Assembly (NCBI GenBank): GCA_022695795.1
Contig: MU404058.1
Span: 620,001-684,000 of the forward strand
Direction of reading: 5' to 3'
Origin: Biscogniauxia marginata
Taxonomy: Eukaryota > Ascomycota > Sordariomycetes > Xylariales > Xylariaceae
DNA: 64,000 bases
The translations under genes were made by a program, and so were the position numbers. Positions 1-11,416 of this stretch are shown one piece after another (within the stretch, counting starts at the first letter, position 1; every line of letters starts with the position of its first letter). The notes beneath the pieces are model-generated. The model was not told where the DNA came from, did no database searches, and saw only the letters and a program-made list of their open reading frames with translations.

Positions 1-3000
1 TAAATAATTCTTTTTATTAAGCTTTAAAGGTGTCTTTTTAAGGCTTTTCTTTAATTGCGATTATAATTAACTTTTATATTAGTTTTTTTAAACCTTTTTA
101 TTATATTGTAAAAAAATCTAAAGTTTTCGTTTAAGAGCTTATTAATTATTATTTTTTTTATTTCTTTTTTTATTACTTTTTAGTTTTAAGGGGTATATTT
201 ATTTTAAGACGTTTTAATCGAGAGTTTTTTTTTTAAATTAATATTAAGTATTAATTAAAAAGTTATTAAAATATAACGAATCTCTTTATATGTTCCTAGT
301 TAATTAACTTTATAAGTAAATATATATTAAGTTTTCTTGTTTTATCGGTAATAATAAATTAAAATTAGTTTAAAAGATTTATAATGTTTTATTCGTTAAA
401 AAGATTTTAAAGTATTTTTATTATAATATTAAAAAGTAACTATAATTTTAAATTAATAACTAAAAAACTAAAATAATTAATTAAATATAAAAGAATTTTT
501 TTTTTATATTTATTCTTTTTTATATATAATTTCCGTTTTAGTATATTAAATACCTTTAGATTTTTAGATCCTCGAGAATTTAATATACTAGATTTTTATA
601 GATTCTAAAATTAATAGGAATTTATATCACGTGAGGTTACACTGCACCTTTAACTTAAAATCATTCGTTTTTTACGTTCTTAGTTCATACTTAACACCCT
701 TATTAAAGACCCTTTTAACATTATTAGTTTGTAATAAATCCTTTTAATAACTATATAATTTATAGTTTTTTAACGGTTTAAATTAAATATATTATTTTTA
801 GTTCGAAAAAGTTATAACGCATTTTAACGTTTAATAAATAATAATTAAAATATATAATTAATAACATTTAAATAAACGATATAACCATTTTAAAGTTTCA
901 TTCGAAGTTAAGCTTTATATAAAAAACTATAACGTTAAAGCCTCTTTTAAATAAATCGATAATTTAAAAAAAGAGAGTTTCGTTTAAATAATAATAATAT
1001 AAAATACTAGTTTTATATATAAACTTTTAAACCGCTTCGAATAAATCTCGTTTTTGTTACGTAAATTTGTAATAAATTAAGTAAATATTTATTTATTTTT
1101 TATTTATTATCCTTTTTAACTCGTCTTATTTCGTGTCTCTTCGTTAAAAAAACGATTTTATTTTTTTAAAGTATCTTGATTAATTATATATAATATAATA
1201 ATAAAATTCGAAAAAAATCTAATTATTTCGAAATATTATTTAAAAGCTTTTAATTAATAAAAAAACTTTAAATTTTAAAAAGCGGTTATTTGTTTTTTCG
1301 TTATTAATAACTTAAACGCGTTAACGCGGAATTTTAAAAGCTTTATAAAAAGATATTTAAAAAATAACTTTTTTAATAATATAAATATTTTTTAATTATA
1401 TCGAAAATAATATTATTATTATTAATAAAAACTTAATAAAACTTAATAAATAAACGAAATAATTAATTTATAAATCACTATATATAAATAAGCGAATTTT
1501 TAAAGTTTATAAATATAATTATAAACTTTTTTAATTTTTAGTAATTAATAATAATAAATCGATTTCGAAATATTAAATATATTAAAAACTAATAAAAAAA
1601 TAAAATAACGTCGATTATAATAATATAATATTTTTCCCGTATTAAGTTAATAACTTCGGCTTAAAACGAGAACAAATAATTATTAAGAATAATTACTTTA
1701 TTAAAAGCGTGCAAATTAATTATAACTCGCCTTTTTTAATTATTATATATTATTTATTATATTACGAAAAGTAAATATATAAATAATATTAATTTATTAA
1801 TTTATTTTAGAAAATTAAACGTTTTATTTATAATTTTATAATTTTTTCGGTTAAAAAGGTATAGTCGCGTATATAACTTATAATTTTATTATAAATAATG
1901 TTTATAAAAAGGGTATTTAATATATTTATAAGTATTATTATTACGAGTTTAACTAAATTTAAAAAGGATTTATTTAAAGTGTTTAATTTTATAGTTATTA
2001 CGATTATAACGAGGGTTAAATTAAACTTTTTATTTATAAGCAATATAATAATGTTATTTATTACTTTAAATAACGTAATAAAAGCGGTATTAATAATTAT
2101 AACGTTTATTAATAAAGGTCTTATTACGATTATAATAGCGGTCGACATAATAATATATTATAACCCTATTTAATCAAGTGATTTAAGTTACGTAACCCCG
2201 AATTAACGATCTCGTTATCTTAATAAAATCGCAAGATTAATAAAAATCTCGTAAAAGAATTTTAAATAATAAGAAGTATAAAAAAAATAAGGTTTTTTTA
2301 CGTATTTAGTTATTTATTTTAATTTTTTAGTTATTAATTTAAGATTATAATTACTTTTTAATAATATAATAAAAGTACCTTAAAATCTTTTTAATGAACG
2401 AAGCATTATAAATTTCTTAAATTAACTTCAATTTATTATTACCTTTAAATTAAGAAAACCTAGTATATACTTACTTGTAAAGTTAATTAACTAGGAATAT
2501 ATAAAGAGATTCGTCACATATTTTTATTAAAATTAATTACGATATTTATAATAAATAATTCAAAAAATAAAACTATCATTTTTAAAAAAACAAAATATAT
2601 AATTTAAATTTATATTAATTATTTTATTTTATTTTATTTTATTATACTTAAATTTTTAAATAAATAATAAATTAAATAAGTTTAAAATTTATTTTTATTT
2701 AAAAAAGTTAAACTTTAAAATAAACATCGTATTTAAATATTAAGAGTATCACTTAAAAAAAGAAGAAATAAATATTAATTAATAATTATAATATTATAAA
2801 ATAAACATTTTTAAATTAAATAAAAAGTATATTAATTAATGACTTTATAATATATAATTTAATTGTTTAATTTAAAAAATCTTAATTAAATAACTAATAA
2901 AATATTATATTATAAATTATAAGTTTTAAATTTCTTCGATTTTTATAAAAACATTTTTAACTTAAAACACGACTTAAGAATTATTAAATATATAAATTAA

Positions 3001-4560
3001 ATAAAAATTATTAATTATATTTAAAGATATATAAAATATTAAAAGAAATAAAGTTTTAAAATATTTTAAAAAAAAACTTTTAACTATTAAAATTATTTTC
3101 GTATTATAATAATTAACATTTATTAACTTTATTATTAACTTCCCTTTTTAAAAAAGATATAATTAGTTTTGGTTTTTTATTTAAAAATAAGTAAATCGCA
3201 AAATATTTCATTTAGATTTTTGTTTATAAAATATAAAAAATATATATAATTTTTATAAATATAGTATTAAACCGAGATTCCCGGTTTACGTTTTATTTTT
3301 AAAAAGCTTTTTTTTGTTTTTTAATTATTAAACTTCAAATAAACATCGTATTTTATTTATAAATAAATTAATTAATTAATTAAACGTTAAAAACGTATTT
3401 TAAAGCTTTTATTTATTAAAAAAATAATTAATTAAGTTTTTTTACTTTTAACGACTAAGTTTATATATAATAATATTCATTTCACTTTTACTTATTTATT
3501 ATTTTTTTACGTAAATTATAATTATTATTTAGCGGCAAATAATCTTTTAACTTTAAAGATATAATATTTAAATTATTTTTATACTTATTAAATAATTAAC
3601 TTATATAAAAAACCCGCGCTTTTTTAAAATAGTTTTAAAAGCAAATAAGAAAGTTTATTAATTAAAAAAAAGTATTTTAAATTTAATAAACTAATTTTAT
3701 TATATTTAATAAAAAGAATATTTATATTAAAAAACTAATTAAAAACCCAAATTATAAGTTTTTAAGCTTTTTTAAGTTATAAAATTAATTATTATTATTA
3801 TTATTAAATTAAAATTATTAATTAAACTAATAAAAATTATAATATGTTTTATATTTTATTTATTAAACTTTTTAAAATTAAAAATAAATTACTTCTTAAC
3901 TTTTAATTAAGTTTAAATCGTGAATAAATATAATATTAATAAAATCATCGAATTTATTATAATTAATTAAACAGTTTGCTATTTTATTAAATAAAAAAGA
4001 TTTTTAATTAAAAAAAATAAATATAAAAACTTTATTATTACTTTTACGAAAAAGTTTAAATTATAATATCGGAGTTTTATTAATAACATTTTAACGCTTT
4101 AAAAAGCTCGAGAGTAAACTAATAAGATTTAAGTCGAATTTAAAAAAAAGGGAGAAATAATATAATAAGTTAAAAAAATAAATTATAAATACGTAATTAT
4201 AAAAGGTAAAATAAAGTATAAAGGTATATATAGTTATATATAAATATATTAAGTAAAAATAATAAACAAAGTCGGATTTTAACTTTAAAAATATATATAT
4301 AATACCTTATACGAAGACGCTATATAAATAAAGTGTCTTTTAAGTTAAGATATATAGAAAAGGACTTAGAAAGTTAAGGCTCGACTTGATTAAATATATT
4401 ACGTTTATTCCAGCTTCGCATTTAACCTCCTAATAAATTATGAGTAATGCGTATATATCAGTTTCTAAGATAGTCTTAAAATGAATTTTTTACCCTTAAG
4501 AACTCTAACTCCTTTCCTTATATAATAATTAATAGTCCGAAAAGATATAAAGTGCAACAT
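1..4560. repeat. AT-rich RIP-mutated repeat block
   Basis: The sequence is almost entirely A and T, and the C residues that remain sit mostly in CpG, CpT or CpC; CpA is nearly absent over long stretches (none in the first 180 bases). TpA is everywhere. This is the signature of repeat-induced point mutation, which converts CpA to TpA in duplicated DNA of Pezizomycotina. No reading frame of biological character survives; the two opposed ~100-codon frames near 1.83-2.17 kb are low-complexity I/L/N/K/F translations of AT-rich DNA. Ordinary base composition returns gradually between about 4,380 and 4,560. The original element cannot be named; a retrotransposon is the usual source. Confidence 0.9.
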
Positions 4561-5099
4561 ACACAAACTACAATCTTCTTGTCTCAGAAATGGGTAATGG
4601 TCGGGAAGAAAGTAGCATGATGGAAGAAGCACTGGCAGCCTAGTAATATGAAGATCGAAGAAGGAAGAAGACAGTTGTGAGAACGAGCTCCTAAAAAAGT
4701 TTTCTTGTTCTATATAGAGAACTCTTGAGAATCTTGTAACAGATTAAGTCTCTTTAGAACATGAGTTCTACCAATGCTAAGAGAAAAAGTCAAAGTTGCG
4801 GAGGGAATTGATTTTATTACTTAGACATAGTATAACTAACTAGGTCTATCAAATTCCCACTCTTATCATTTGCTCACATAGTTGTGCTTAAATTGATATT
4901 AACTTCAATTACCAAGACGATAAGAAATTGCCAAGATGACAGGAAATGAGTCGTCATAGCACATTAATTGAATAATCATATCGGAAAAAAAAAATATCAA
5001 TCTGTGTTCCGAGTAGTTTCGTGTGGTTCCGTGTAGTTTCGTGTAGTTCCGTGTAGTCTCGTGTGGTTCCGTTATTGGCAATGTTTTGGCGGCTATCCT
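4561..5099. other. Flank of RIP block, no gene
   Basis: Base composition is normal and CpA is present again, so this DNA escaped the mutation seen to the left. No coding frame was recognised. It may include unmutated long-terminal-repeat-like DNA, but no terminal repeats could be matched. A 10-bp tandem repeat lies at its right end. Confidence 0.5.
5014..5073. repeat. 10-bp tandem repeat, six units
   Basis: Six head-to-tail decamers of the form TRGTTYCGTG (units such as tagtttcgtg, tggttccgtg, tagttccgtg) run in perfect 10-bp register. The array ends 26 bases beyond the stop codon of the glutathione S-transferase gene, so it probably lies in that gene's 3' untranslated region. The 10-bp period is close to one helical turn. 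Confidence 0.85.
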
Positions 5100-6207
5100 T
5101 TAGGGAAGAAGTGGCTTTCCAGACCTGATGGACTTGGCGAGCTCGTTCTGAACGGTATCGTCTGCGTATCTCTTGTACACGGGGATGTAGTACTCACGGT
5201 CGCTCATGGTCTTCTTGACGCTGTCGCGGTTCTTCACAGCGTCGAGCCATTGGCGCCACCTAGCCCACGTCCCCTCGTCTTGACCCCCTTGCCCAGGCTC
5301 TGGGATGCGAAGGCCTCCCTTGAACACATCAAAGACCCAAAGACGAAGCTGTCCCGAGTATAGGTTAGCACAAGGACTTCGATCTGGTAGGTTCTGTTGA
5401 AAGGAGAAATGGGGGCAATAAAATGGAAAGACTCACAGCCCATGGGAGGAGGGCGATGTCAACCATTCCAAATTCCGCCCCATTGAAATACGGGCCACCG
5501 TAGGACATCTCCCGAGTCAGCTCCAAAAGTTGATTTCTGAACTCAACTCTGAGCTCATCCAGTCTCTTTTCTCCACTTCCCTCCTCCTCCCCGCGTTTCT
5601 CTTCAAACGCCTTGGGCTGAAACTGTAGCAGCCAATGAAAAGCAGGTACCACCCGGCTCGTCACAAAGTCCCTCCAGATACGAGCTCGGGCGCGCTCATA
5701 ATTAGTGTCCGTCCCGGCGGGCGGCAGCATGCGTGGAAGATGGTTTGGGTACTGATCCTCGAGATACTCGCCAAGGATAGTACTATCATACAAGTTTTTA
5801 CCAGGAGCCACCTCGAGGCCCGGTACGATACCTCGGGGGGTTCCTGGAGGGGGCTGCTCGCTCTTGAGAAATCGAGTCACTAGTGTATCGCGTCAGTGAG
5901 TTCCGCCTGAGAATCAATTCGTTGGGCAGGGTTGGTGGGTAAAGGTTTGTTTTTGGTTCGGGTAGTATTTACATTCCACATATTGATATGGGATGCCCTT
6001 CTCCTCGAGGGTGACCCAAGTACGCTGGACGAAAGGGCAAAACCAGCCCGCAATGAGTTTCAGGGGCTGCTCTGCGGAGTGTTCCTAGAATACCGTTAGA
6101 GTTTGTCTGTCTGATGCGCCTAAAGCGCAGGGTAATCGATTACTTACGTCCGCAGTCCTCCTGGCAAGCCCTGTAGCAACAGGGTGGATGTTTTCGTTGC
6201 CTGACAT
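5100..6207 (-). CDS. Glutathione S-transferase, omega-like
   Basis: Cytosolic GST expected to conjugate or reduce substrates with glutathione. Four exons fit: 6207-6148, 6084-5973, 5879-5437 and 5348-5100 (about 287 residues). Donors are GTAAGT, GTAAAT and GTGAGT, and the acceptors restore frame exactly. The N-terminal thioredoxin fold contains GWFCPFVQRTW; a cysteine in the CPF position is the catalytic residue of omega-type GSTs. It is followed by a PRGIVPGL segment with the conserved cis-proline context and an S-T-I-L/EYL glutathione-binding stretch. The helical C-domain ends with LRLWVFDVFKGGL and a WLDAV helix. A dispersed repeat copy lies in the promoter side. It is the first of three accessory genes (with the Rossmann protein and the Zn2Cys6 factor). 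The class is confident; the substrate is unknown. Confidence 0.88.
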
Positions 6208-7625
6208 CTTGCGATTGATCAAGGCACTGGACAGTGTAGTAAATAAAACGATATGGAAGAATTGAGTCGGCTAGAAGAACTAAGATGGATCGAAGACTAG
6301 GGATGCGATGCGATGAAGTGCATTAGTCCAAGTGAGTCTAGGTGGGAGAAGCCTAGCTATATATACACGGGAGGCCATTAGGACCGTATAGCAGGAGCAT
6401 AGCCCTTCATTTCGACAAAGAGGGCATCGAGAGTGTGGAAGTCATCTCCAACGTTACATGAATGCCGCGAGAAGTGGTGAATCATTGTGCATGAGATGCC
6501 GCACCGACGGATAGCTTCATAACCATTGGAAGGGCTTCACTTACGAGTCAGCACATTGCATAGCCATCGAGATCTTGAAATCATCTCATGAGAGAATCCT
6601 CTCCGAGGAGCCAACCATTTACGAGTATCACTTATCACGTCTCCAGTTTCAATGCTCACCGTGTTAGAAGAGGTGGAAGGATACGGCACAATCACCATAA
6701 GCCTCTTCGAAGACTTGTTCTGATACGATCAGGCTTGCTACCGTGCCTCCCGGTCTGTGATACAATATACGTGAGAAGTCGTGTGAAGAGAAAATATGCA
6801 AGGTAGTTGACCCCCTAACAGGAGCTCGTGACCCTGGTTTGTCTTGGAAGCCGCGGGCGGCAGCATGATGCCTGCATTATTTCACGGGCCATCACGTCGG
6901 CATTCCTTCTTGAGAAATGAGGTTTCTGATTGTTTCACGGCATCTAACTCCGATAGAGAGACGGGTATGTTATGCAATGATCCGGCCGGTCGAAGGTCGG
7001 TGGCGCAAATATATTAACTAGCCAATAGTTTTGCTAGCTTTGACTCTCCCTCAGAAGCGAAGTGGTTTTGAGCGAAGACAATTTATGCCAACTCTTTGCC
7101 GGGCCCAGTTGATTCGCCTGCAACAATGAAGACCTGCATTATTCAATCGAAGACCTCTGGTTACCAACGGCAATACCTACCCTACCCCCTCTGTGGCCTG
7201 GGCTGCCACATCTTTTTCCGTAAATCGAGGTTGCTGGTGGATAGAACTAGCTCAACTTCGGAATCAACCTTACTGAACACTATAATAAGAGAGTTTCAGA
7301 GTGACCAGCAGTAATTACTTGAGATACAAGAGTATAGTGGCTTATTATAGCCTATGTTTTGCTCATTATAATTCCCGCTAGTTCTGGTTATGATGAATAA
7401 TGGTGATTTATTGCTTCTCGGCCGACTCGGCCGACAGTGATAGGTCGCCTCAAACTTCGTCACAACCATTACCCCAAGGTTGCAAATCATACTTAATTTC
7501 GGGTATGTACGTTCAATATCGATTCTTCATTTGATTAACAATCAACGCGTCTGTTCACCTGCCAGTTGCCGTTGACCTGTCAGTTGACGTTGTGCATACG
7601 TATCAATCACACTGTTTCCATCGCC
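6208..7625. other. Intergenic region, divergent promoters
   Basis: Separates the starts of the GST gene (minus) and the Rossmann-fold gene (plus), so both promoters should lie here. It holds one copy of a dispersed repeat (about 6283-6417) with a TATATATAC stretch. Open frames present are short and uncharacteristic; no further gene is seen. Confidence 0.5.
6283..6417. repeat. Dispersed repeat family, copy A
   Basis: Shares a core with the copies at 40.2 and 54.95 kb: GARGTGYATTAGTYCAAGT..., then an AGCC-TATATATAC stretch, an AGG-CC-AGG-TCG-like segment, and the end CATAGCCC-T-CATTTCGACA. It lies 76 bases upstream of the GST start codon. Possibly a solo LTR or a miniature element; the ends are approximate. 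Confidence 0.6.
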
Positions 7626-8470
7626 ATGAAAATCCTCATCGCCGGCGCGAGTGGTATGATTAGGGGCGAAGCCCTCATGCAATGTCTCGATCATCCAGTC
7701 ATCTTGAGCGTCGTCGTGTTTGTGCGTCGGGATCTGCCCGCAGACGTATCTAACCATCCAAAACTTGAGTGTGTATTGGTCAAGGACTTCGCAGTATGGT
7801 CGGAAGATGTAATGCAGGCGCACGCAGATGCTACTGCCATGATTTGGTAGGCTTTTCATATAGACGGAGGTTATTCAAGTAGATCTAGGTACTCTTTACT
7901 AATGGATGTCTGAAGGGCCATGGGATCGTACCCCGGGAGCCTCTCTGCCGACTTGCAGTATCCCCTTGCCTTCTTGGAAAGCATGGCACGAGTATTGGAA
8001 ACAAACCCCGGCAGGCCCCGATTTAGGTATGTGCATCTAAGTGGCAAATTTGTACGTCAGAACCAAGAAGAGAAATTGTGGTTTCTAGACAAGCCGCGCA
8101 AAATCAAGGTATGGTCCCATCCATAGTAGGTTTTCGAAGGGTATCACTGTCTCAGGGCTTGCTTGAGGCCAGGGCTCTGGCGTTTGCAGGGAGTCATGCC
8201 ACAATATGGGAGACTTTCATCGTTAAGCCAGGAGGAGTTGTACCTAGGAAGTTGATAGCCGGTGGCGTTATTGGTGCCGTAGGCTCGATTGGCGCAGTGC
8301 TGGGCGAGAATTGGTCCGTCCGCATTGAAGAGTTGGGTGCGTTCATGACGTACCTTGCCATCAATGGCAAAGGGGAGGACTCTATCGTTGAAAATGCGCG
8401 CATCGTGGGAAAAGGAAGGGAGCTATTGAAATCACAAAAGATAGATCTGAGTCCTAGCAGATGTGGATGA
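7626..8470 (+). CDS. NAD(P)-binding Rossmann-fold protein (epimerase-like)
   Basis: Three exons: 7626-7846, 7916-8108 and 8156-8470, giving 242 residues. Introns are 69 and 47 nt with GTAGGC and GTATGG donors; the first has a TACTAAT branch site. The N-terminus MKILIAGASGM is the first beta strand and glycine-rich turn of a short atypical NAD(P)-binding fold related to nucleoside-sugar epimerases and fungal proteins that begin in the same way. The motif reads GASGMIRG, so the third glycine of GxxGxxG is replaced by arginine with a glycine one residue later. A VHLSGKF strand and a LLEARALAFA helix follow, and the C-terminus has a substrate-domain-like IVKPGGVVP. A catalytic YxxxK is not obvious, so it may be non-enzymatic or bind cofactor only. 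It converges on the Zn2Cys6 gene with 235 bases between stops. Confidence 0.8.
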
Positions 8471-8705
8471 GGGACCATAATAAGGTTTTCGTGTAGTTAT
8501 AATATTCTCGATTTTCTTCTCTCTTCAACTTAGTCTCCTAATCAAAGAGCAACTGCGTCTGCGAGATGGCAAGGTGACTATAGCGAAGTCACAACCTCTA
8601 TGAAGAATCGTATTGCAGGATGGTCGGATCTATTGAATCATCAGTATTGAGTTCCGTATGTCTGTGTGATAGCTCTTGATTGTGTTTTGGTACACCCGAC
8701 ACCGA

Positions 8706-10722
8706 TCATTTGGTTGCGAACAACAGATTTATTACGCGTGAGGCTGGACTTTGTACGTCAATCATTGGTTGGATCGACGACGCAATGATATCTTCCATCC
8801 CAAACTTGGTCGTGCCCAAAGTGCCTTCAATGGCGATGTTAGAATCGAAGGGCGTTCCGGGTACCAACGGAGTGTTAGGAGCAGAGGAAGAGTTTCTCGC
8901 TGTGAAGAAGGCATCCTCTAGGTCGGCAGTAACAATACCCAGCATGGTGGAGAGAATCTCAAAGCTCTGCCTTGCCGTATGCTCTCTGTGACACATTTTC
9001 CCAACCGCTTCGAATGAGTCAATAGCTTGCTCAAGTAGAGCTCGGTCTGAATCATATCTGGAAGCTGTCGAGCGCATCTTATGATGTTGAAGCTGTACTT
9101 TAGCAAGGAGAAGAACTACTGCAGCTATAAACACCGACTGTTCGACGGTTCTGCAACGAGACAGATGATCTCTGGCGTGTTGTAATCCAAGGCATCGTTG
9201 CAGCGTAATTCTAGATGCTTCCATACAGCTTTCGAGGCTGTTCAACGAGTCATTCGTAGTTCTTCCAAAAGCGATTGGTATGTGCACAAAGATCCGCGCT
9301 TGGAAAAACCACAGCTGGCATATAAGACGGTTAGGCTCCTTTTGGCTGAATCGAGGGATCGATCTTGACGAAACGATGGGGCTCTCCACCAAGAAGGCGG
9401 CATTGAGTCCTGGAATCTGTTCAACGCTTCATCTATCTCTTGGAGGGCATGGAGATCTTGATGAAGGCCAACGGCGTTTCTTTGTGCAATGCGTGCCACT
9501 ATTATACAAATACGGCGCTGGACGTTTGCTTCTTCGTCAGCAAGTGGATCGTTCCAGGTCTCGTCGTCAGGACCAAATGGTGCGATGCCAAGCCCGGGCT
9601 CAAGGCCAAGGAGAAGACTGCAGTAGCAGTCGCCACAGACAGTCGAAAGCCACAGGCGTCGGCGGAGGGCTATGTCGCTGCAAGACGATTTACGTGCGGA
9701 AAGGGAAAAGCTGTTCTGAAGCCCTCCCAATCTGGATATATCGAGAATTCTCCTAAAGGTCATCCACGTCTTTCGAATTGCGCCATCGTTGAGATGAAGC
9801 AAGCTTAGAAAAGTCAAGCATTCTAGACCGTCCAGCGAACAAACCTCGTCTTCGTGGGATAGGACGAATAACGTAACTCGCTCGACAATCGATTCAATGG
9901 CCCTTTCGACGTTTTGAGATTCCAGAAATTGTACATTGAACTTTGGTGGGAGTTGTTGCATGTATAGCGCAAATAATAATAGTTTTTTAGCGACACAAAT
10001 TGCACTACCTCTCGAAATGGCAGCAATTTCAAGGAGCTGGAGAGCATCATTTGTCTTCAGAACACTCCCAGGAGGATTTTCCGCCCCCCAGAGCCAAGCA
10101 GTAGTGTTTGTGACTATGGTAACTGCATCCTGTGCAGATGGCAGAAGGGCCACAAGTGACTGCTTGGCATCTAGGGTATCCGGCGTTCGGGGCATAACCA
10201 GGCCATGGTCATCGATGATAGAACGAGTTCCATCAGCTGGCGAATGAAGTAGCTAACACTGTCTAAGTAGTCGAACTTTTACGGTGAGATTTGCTTGACA
10301 GAACATACAAAGTCGTCCCAGAGAGAACTTGAAACGGGAATTATAGGCTCAGATGAAGACGAAGATGAACCTTCAGCCAGTCGGGATCGTTCTTGTCGTT
10401 CTTGAGCCTCAACCAGCTTTTTCAAGAGAGATTCAACGCGCTCCAGCCTTGATTCCTGTCCCTGCGTATCAACGTGGGCGGGAGAGCTTCTGCTACCCAG
10501 CTCCGCCTCAGGTGGTTGAAGAGTGCACTGCGTCCCACTCTTCACGCATTCAGCGCAAGTTTCGACGTTCTCATCGGTGAGCTGACACTTGACCTTGCGC
10601 TTTCGACCTGATACCATGTGTTAGCTCGGAATGAAGGTACAATTCAAGGGTTATGCCTAGGTACATTGATAGCAGCTTCGGGTACCCCGTCGCAAGCGCT
10701 TGCGGGAGGGGCCGGCCTCCAT
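8706..10722 (-). CDS. Zn2Cys6 transcription factor, apparent frameshift
   Basis: Fungal binuclear zinc-cluster activator, nuclear. Exons: 10722-10665, 10607-10309 and 10252-8706. The first intron (GTACCT donor) splits the second cysteine codon; joined, the cluster is C17-x2-C20-x6-C27-x9-C37-x2-C40-x6-C47, a textbook DNA-binding domain with basic residues between C20 and C27. A short coiled-coil linker (residues ~65-90) and a middle homology region follow, with PPSWWRAPS and, in another frame, CQLWFFQARIFVHIPIAF. Frame changes near 9340-9343 at a run of four A residues (coding strand): one base appears missing. With that base restored the protein would be about 634 residues. A 44-nt intron could also bridge the frames but would remove the conserved WW segment. 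Likely regulator of its neighbours by position only. Confidence 0.82.
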
Positions 10723-11416
10723 TCTGAAGTGCTATCCTTCCAACATTAGGAGAAGAGGTGAATATCAGCGAACAAGTGAGGTTGATTACAGGTTGATTAT
10801 CTGGATCACCGCTTACTAAGCGATCGCCTTCCTTCGGGATCCTGTGCATTATGTAAGTTAGGGATTTTTTTCAAATAAGATGGCATCAAAGTCCTAGTAC
10901 TATATCCTCTTAATGCATATACTCTATAACAGCATACTAAACCCCTGGATCCAGGATTTTTATACTAATTAAGTGCGTAACTGCACTTCGTAGGGGACAA
11001 TTCTCTATTAATAACCAGGGCTTAAGAGACGTGAGAGGATGCTCTAGACATATCAAAAATGACCCCAGGTTATTCAGTACATAGATGTGATGAACTAGCA
11101 AGTCCCTTCAGATTGTACTATGGCCAGAATAATGAAAGTGGGATACTATAGAAAGGGGCTTGCGTGTAGAATGTATAGGCGCTGTTACCCATCACGGAAA
11201 GTTGCATGTGATTATGGGATAGAAGGCAAGTATCTCCTCTGCTGAATCGGCCCATACCTTCTTTCTAGGTACGCCCTACAACTTCTCGTTCTCCACGGCT
11301 TCACAAACTCTTCGAGGTTCCAATTCGCGGAACACCCAGAGCACGTGCCGGCTACGAATAACAACCAGGCACTACACACTCCAGTCTTCACTCCTCTTAA
11401 TCAAGTCATCACCCTC
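10723..11416. other. Intergenic, promoter side of regulator
   Basis: Lies between the divergent Zn2Cys6 and coiled-coil genes. The frame that runs upstream of the regulator start is interrupted and has no domain. No other feature was recognised. Confidence 0.4.

Noticed and set aside
1828..2173. Opposed open frames of about 100 codons in the AT-rich block
   Set aside because: They translate to I/L/N/K/F low complexity on both strands and have no start context; expected by chance in RIP-mutated DNA.
9375..9418. A 44-nt intron that would remove the regulator frameshift
   Set aside because: It would delete the conserved WWRAPS segment, has no branch site and is very short; a missing base explains the data better.
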